The notes beneath the pieces were generated by a model, which worked only from the letters and a program-made list of their open reading frames with translations, was not told where the DNA came from and searched no databases. Source: Zychaea mexicana (lineage: Eukaryota; Mucoromycota; Mucoromycetes; Mucorales; Lichtheimiaceae). Taken from it: a stretch of DNA of 64,000 bases. The stretch spans positions 1,011,158 through 1,075,157 of the forward strand of contig NW_026516664.1 of the NCBI RefSeq assembly GCF_025766255.1. Direction: 5' to 3'. How positions within the stretch are numbered: position 1 is the stretch's first letter; every line of letters starts with the position of its first letter. Positions 59,213 to 64,000 of the stretch are shown piece by piece. The position numbers were made by a program, and so were the translations under genes.

Positions 59213-59243
59213 TGGCTGGGTTTGTGGTTGATTGACCCAGCCA
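59213..59243. repeat. Perfect 9-bp inverted repeat with 13-nt loop
   Basis: TGGCTGGGT at 59213-59221 pairs with ACCCAGCCA at 59235-59243. It could form a short hairpin. No associated gene was found. Confidence 0.5.
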
Positions 59244-61800
59244 AATGTGTGGGAGACTGGGACTCCCAGGCCGAGGCATTGGTGGCTTTCTTTCCCCCCC
59301 CCCTTTTACATACTTCTTCTGTTTCTTCTTGCTTTCTTCATGCTTTTTGTATAGCCTGCAGGTTGTGCGAACTGCTTGTTGAGGTCACTTTGTAAAATCG
59401 CGTTCTTATTATTTGTCTTTATTGTCCACTGATTGTGTTCTTTTAATAAAATTTGTACCCTTCGACTATTGATATTCATAACGATAACTTTTGTCTTTTA
59501 TAAAATGTTTCTTTACTCTAATATTACAATGAATAAAAACCTGCTCTTTTACTTTATGTCCTGCTCAAACTCATTTACAATTTCTTTCCTTGTGAAGATA
59601 TTTGCGTGTCGCTTCACCTTGCAATATCCATTTTCTTTCTGACTGTGTTCAATCGTCTTCGCCGCTTCATTTGACAGTTAGGAAAGAACTCATGTTTTGG
59701 CGTGCTGTGTCCTTGTTCTTATACAATGCTGACAATGTCAAATGGCTCACATTAGATTCGTAATTACTTTTACTTTGCAATGACTCGATCGATTCTAAAC
59801 ATAATATCTAGGCAACCGTTTGACACAAGCATAATGCACTGACCATGTAATACAATGTCAAAATTCTTGTGAGAGCCGTTGCATGTATCAGTTTTTTGGG
59901 CACGTCAGAAAATATCTTTAGAGAAACTTTTTCTGGCAACTGCCAGGAACTCTTTTTGAATAACTGGGAACCCGTTGTTCGAGTTGTGTGTTCAAAAACT
60001 GTCATAGAATTAGACTCTACAGTAGAAATGCTCGACTTTTTTTTGAGACCCGCAGCTCGTTTGCAAAGAGCGACTGTTTCCATGCATGAACTCGCTCCCC
60101 GGTTGAACCATATTTAATTACTGCTTTATGTCGTTAGCATTCGACCACAAGCTTGACTCTTTGCTTGATCTAGTACGGTCATTGTAATACAACAGTAAGT
60201 ACATTGTTTCGCATATATAGATTGGGGATTTCTTTGGATCCAGATGCGTGCGTACATAACTGTCGGACACACAAAAGCCATTTTGATAGACTTCAAATGA
60301 CAATGTAATTGGAGCTATAAAGCTGGCCATGACCACCAACATGTTAAAGTGAATCAAATTTTCTACAGTACAGTATATAACATCAGCGTCTCATCATTGC
60401 TTATGTAATCAGTACAAACTCATCTAATGAACATGTATTTAAAGTATATACTTTCATTAAGACGATTACGAAAACCAACAAAAAGACAGCATTATGATAC
60501 GAGGATGATTCCTGGTCTTTTATTTTGTATGAAAAATATATCGTTAGGTAATAGGACATCCCGTCAATATATAGTTGATACAAGCAATATTTGCAGACAA
60601 GCCAAAGGACTATCAAAGAAAGAAGTTAGAGCAAGCCATACTTGGAGTATTTAGTAAAAGCAAGCAACAATTGAAACAATCACTCACCACTTCGTATTTC
60701 CAGAACAGATCGTCGCGGCCCCTACCCTACCCTCCCATTGCTGGGAGAACCTCCACTTTTGTCTGGGCTCCAGAACCTATCATAGATGCAGATAGAAAAG
60801 AAACGAAAAACAATCATCCCCTCGCTCGCTCTTCAGACGTTTTCTTGTGTATATTTTGCCACTAACCTTTCTCTGTGACGCCTCCTCTTATCCGTGTACG
60901 TGACCTCACCATACTGCCCAATCCCGTATGGCTGCCTGCTACGGCGGCATGACCCTGACAGTCATCGCGTTTAGTTGTGGCCGCGCTCCACTGAAATAGC
61001 CTCTACGTGTTGCCGACCCGTGCCCCGAACCTAACGTCTATGCGCGGCCGGTGGTCAGTTTATCGAGTCATTTCCAGGACTCAGCAAGCGGTCACAGGGA
61101 GTACAGGATCAAGAGGTGGGCGCAGGTCACGATTTACTGGAGAGGTGCATGCGCAATCGAACTTACCATGCTTTCGCTCTTCCACTCGCAAGGTAAACCA
61201 AAATTTCTTTCAGGCCTTCCGACAAAAGAGAAAAAGGTTAGGCATCGCCCAATCCGCGAACCAATCCTGATAAATCTTAACAACTACAGCAACGAAAGCA
61301 CGTAGAAAATCAAGTTATTAAGACGTAAATACCAGAAGAATGCTACCCTAGTTGAAGAAGTACAGAAAAAAAATAGTTACCCTGTAGTCGTCACGCATAT
61401 CCGTCCGCCGCCGCTACTACTACTACACACGCAAAATCAACGACAATGATTAAAAGAAACGTTGGTGACGCATTGGAAAAAAAACCAAGTTGGAGATCAT
61501 TGAAATTTGAAAGGTGTTATTTTTTTTGAATGGGGGGAAAGAGAAAGATTAAAGTAGGAGGAAAAACTTACACTGCAAAGGTTCCATAGTACACCGCGTG
61601 TGTCAAAAGCAAGATTCGCCGACAAGGGTTCATAAAGAAAGCGAATTGCCAATGGAGTATGTGTTAGAAAAAAGAACTCTTTTAAAAAAGCGAGTGAGGA
61701 ACTGATTGAAGTAACTCGTTCGCGCATTGCTCTACTTACATGCCGAGTTTTGTTGCCATCACGGTTCTTGTTGAAAGAGACAAGAGTGGTGATGGAAAAA
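59244..61800. other. AT-rich region without recognised genes
   Basis: A C-run lies near 59295-59303. Open frames at 59869, 60575 and 61007 (up to 96 codons) have no domain I know. The patch at 60880-61200 is more GC-rich than its surroundings and may be an insertion of unknown origin. Confidence 0.35.
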
Positions 61801-61804
61801 ACCT

Positions 61805-62395
61805 TTACTTGACTGTCAAATTATTGAAACAACGACACAACCATGGCGCACTGCCTAAGCCTCTCTGCTTCGCTGCTTTTTTTCTGCATGGGATATCATT
61901 AAGAGAGAAAAGAGGTTTACACATACACCGAGTATCTCTATGTCTCCCGGTTCGTGCCTCGTCTGCATTACACACCCAGGTTTCACCTTGGGACTGAGCT
62001 CCGCACCTTTTGCAGGTACCTTTTTTGTGTAGACGATGATTTATTGAAATACCGTTGTTGTCGGTATTTATAATGTCAGAAAAGAGGGTTGACAAACGCA
62101 CTATGAAAAAGTACTGATTTCAATGTAATGCGGGCTGCTACACCGTCGGGCCAGAAGGTTGATCCTTGAAACACTTGATGCCAATGGGAGTTCCATATGT
62201 GGAGTATGGTAGTGGCGATGATACACATGAACTCTGGTTTGACCGTGAGCGGGAAGGTGTTGAGAGACCTACTGTAATGTGATCACACGTCAAAGACTCA
62301 TGGTCGACAAGGAAGCGCTTTGCAGGTACCGCTATACTCGCACGGATAAACTGAAGGACCGGATGTGTCATAATCACCTCCTTACAACATAGCAA
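61805..62395 (-). other. Two adjacent minus-strand open frames, possible small gene or element remnant
   Basis: The frame at 62395-62138 encodes 85 residues, including LTCDHITVGLSTPSRSRSNQ and YGTPIGIKCFKDQPSGPTV. The frame at 62101-61805 opens from GTG and contains a Cys cluster (CKRCGAQSQGETWVCNADEA, then CMCKPL and IPCRKK), perhaps a degenerate zinc-binding segment. They are separated by stops. No family was recognised, and the pair could be relics of one mobile-element protein. Confidence 0.25.
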
Positions 62396-62399
62396 TCGT

Positions 62400-64000
62400 T
62401 GCCATCGTTACTTTACCTCACATGCTGCTGCAGAACCCCCATGCGTAGCTCATATAGCTTTCTCTATGTATTTGTTATCAAAACACACCTCCCCTGGCTA
62501 GTAGTACCTCCACCTTCTTGTGCGCCCTCTGAGTGTAAACTTCAATTCACTTCTTGCACGATTAACCATCATCTCCTCGTTAGTGCATACTGATGAGTTG
62601 ACAGCGAATTTGGCATTATCATAGTAGTCACTAGATCAACTTAGTACTTTGGTGCTTTTGTGTACCCATCGCTGTACCTCTATTAGAGGAATCTCCTATT
62701 CTATCTTTCTTCCCTGTGTATTTCGTTTGTCTACTTTTTACACTGTAAAGCGTCAATCAGTAGTATTGGTGCGTATTGTATCTGTTGTTTCGGCCCCAAT
62801 TCTACCACTGACACAATAAAACAGACGGTTATTCTGAGACAATTATAGTATATACACATCAGTACTTTAAGCGTATGTGAGAGGCGTACGCATAGATTCG
62901 TTTCCAAACACTCTGTTTTTCCGCCTTACAATACAATAATGTGAATCTTGGTGTTGTCCCACTCGAACAGTCGTATGTGGTGTTGGCTATTCCTAAATTT
63001 CTGTTTTCACATTGGCTTTTGATACGGACACTCTCTTCTATTTTTGATCCTCATCAGGTTACACTCATCCTATAAATATATACTTGTGGGGGTTGTCCGC
63101 AAGGATGTTCACTTGTTATTGCTACTACAGATCAGTCGATATATCAACAGAAGAGAACCTTTAAGGGTACATGAAAAAACATTCCTTAATGCTTTTCAAA
63201 CTTTCTAGGATGTCTCTACACGGATGTGTTTATGCGCAGTAATTTCAATAAAGTATGAAAAGGCTCCTCAATAACAGTATACTTTAATATATATATATAT
63301 ATATATTATATTAAATCTTCAACTTCTTTCAACCTACGTTTATCACCCTACTACTGTATCCCAACACTATGGAGCAATTGATTGAAACTACTTACACCGA
63401 ATAAAATATGCACTGTTACAACACAGCGGAAAATCTTATGATAGTATCCTTTGATACATAGTATAATAAACCTTGAAATTTAGGGTAGACTAATTATAGA
63501 AAAATGCATTTTCTATCCTTATTCTTGTTTTAATTTTATTGGATTATTAAAGAGTAGAAACTATAATCAAATGATAACTTTTATTCTCTAGAAGATGCTG
63601 TAATTTAAGGGTAATGGTTATTCTTTTTTGGAAGCGATGATTCACGAGTAATTTTTGTTATCTCCATGAGCCAAGAATCCTACTTAGATTTCGATAATAG
63701 TTCATGCATCAAACCTTCAATTATAGTATCAGCTATTATGAGATTATTGCTGTGCGAATCCAATATTGAGAGGTATTTGTTTTATTGCAATGAGGAACTG
63801 AACCAAAGACTACACATATTCAGATATAACAAAGTGAGAGACACATACATGTATGTGTCAAGATATACAGTAAAAGAAATATACATAGATAAAGAAGAAA
63901 CGTGATTAAAAAGACGTAGCAGGAAGTTATGTAAAGTTAGACATGTTGGGAAAAAAGAAAAAATGGATTGCAAGGGAAGAAGGGTCCAAAGAGTGCCTAT
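62400..64000. other. AT-rich gene-poor end of window
   Basis: No gene was recognised. An (AT)n tract lies at about 63284-63310. The 79-codon open frame at 63666-63905 has no recognisable feature. Confidence 0.45.

Noticed and set aside
1..64000. tRNA, 5S rRNA and CRISPR-like arrays
   Set aside because: I scanned by eye for B-box GTTCGANTC patterns with a matching acceptor stem and for regularly spaced direct repeats, and found none. A covariance-model search would be needed to exclude small RNA genes.

Overview
The window reads as nuclear DNA of a fungus, most likely a Mucoromycota (Mucorales-type) species. Genes are split by short GT-AG introns, some with a visible TACTAAC/TACTAAT branch site, in the manner of early-diverging fungi. 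The proteins are fungal-type (Atg22-like transporter, UPF0658 Golgi protein, alpha-tubulin without Lys40). The transposon debris (an IS630/Tc1-like transposase and a degraded LINE) resembles families I know from Mucorales genomes. Species assignment is inference. I found no tRNA, rRNA or CRISPR array.

Layout. 1-1038: 3'-truncated F-box gene (-). 1655-2200: dead Tc1-like transposase (+). 2726-5020: ATG22-like vacuolar transporter (-). 5592-9874: BMS1 ribosome-biogenesis GTPase (-). 9875-14169: gene-poor, with a decayed unidentified gene (-) near 10.4-11.6 kb and a small membrane-protein gene (+) near 13.2 kb whose frame is broken at two homopolymers. 14170-15747: OXR1-type TLDc protein (+). 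16218-17135: a protein with a PIP-box-like motif (-) under a cluster of MCB-like elements. 17563-17859: M20 peptidase pseudogene (-). 18296-20546: Kelch-repeat protein (-). 22658-24350: alpha-tubulin (-). 25225-27759: SDA1 (-). 29092-34382: cohesin SMC1 (+). 35218-37113: STE20/PAK-like kinase (-). 38741-39268 and 39980-40667: two small fungal proteins (-). 41200-44450: degraded LINE (-). 45866-46477: zinc-finger protein with an octapeptide S/T-P repeat (-). 48918-51973: THOC1/Hpr1 (+). 54505-56476: UPF0658 Golgi membrane protein (+) whose reading frame seems to need a one-nucleotide exon. 57-64 kb: AT-rich, mobile-element debris, a 14-bp minisatellite and long pyrimidine tracts.

There are no operons. 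The genes are mostly conserved housekeeping functions: ribosome assembly (BMS1 for 40S, SDA1 for 60S), chromosome cohesion (SMC1), mRNA export (THOC1), cytoskeleton (tubulin, perhaps the Kelch protein and kinase), vacuole and Golgi membranes. SMC1 and the PIP-motif gene both carry MCB-like ACGCG elements upstream, consistent with G1/S expression. The least explained items are the putative 1-nt exon, the PIP/MCB gene, the octad-repeat zinc-finger protein and the unidentified pseudogene at 10.4-11.6 kb. Positions inside multi-exon genes come from reading splice sites by eye, without transcript support.
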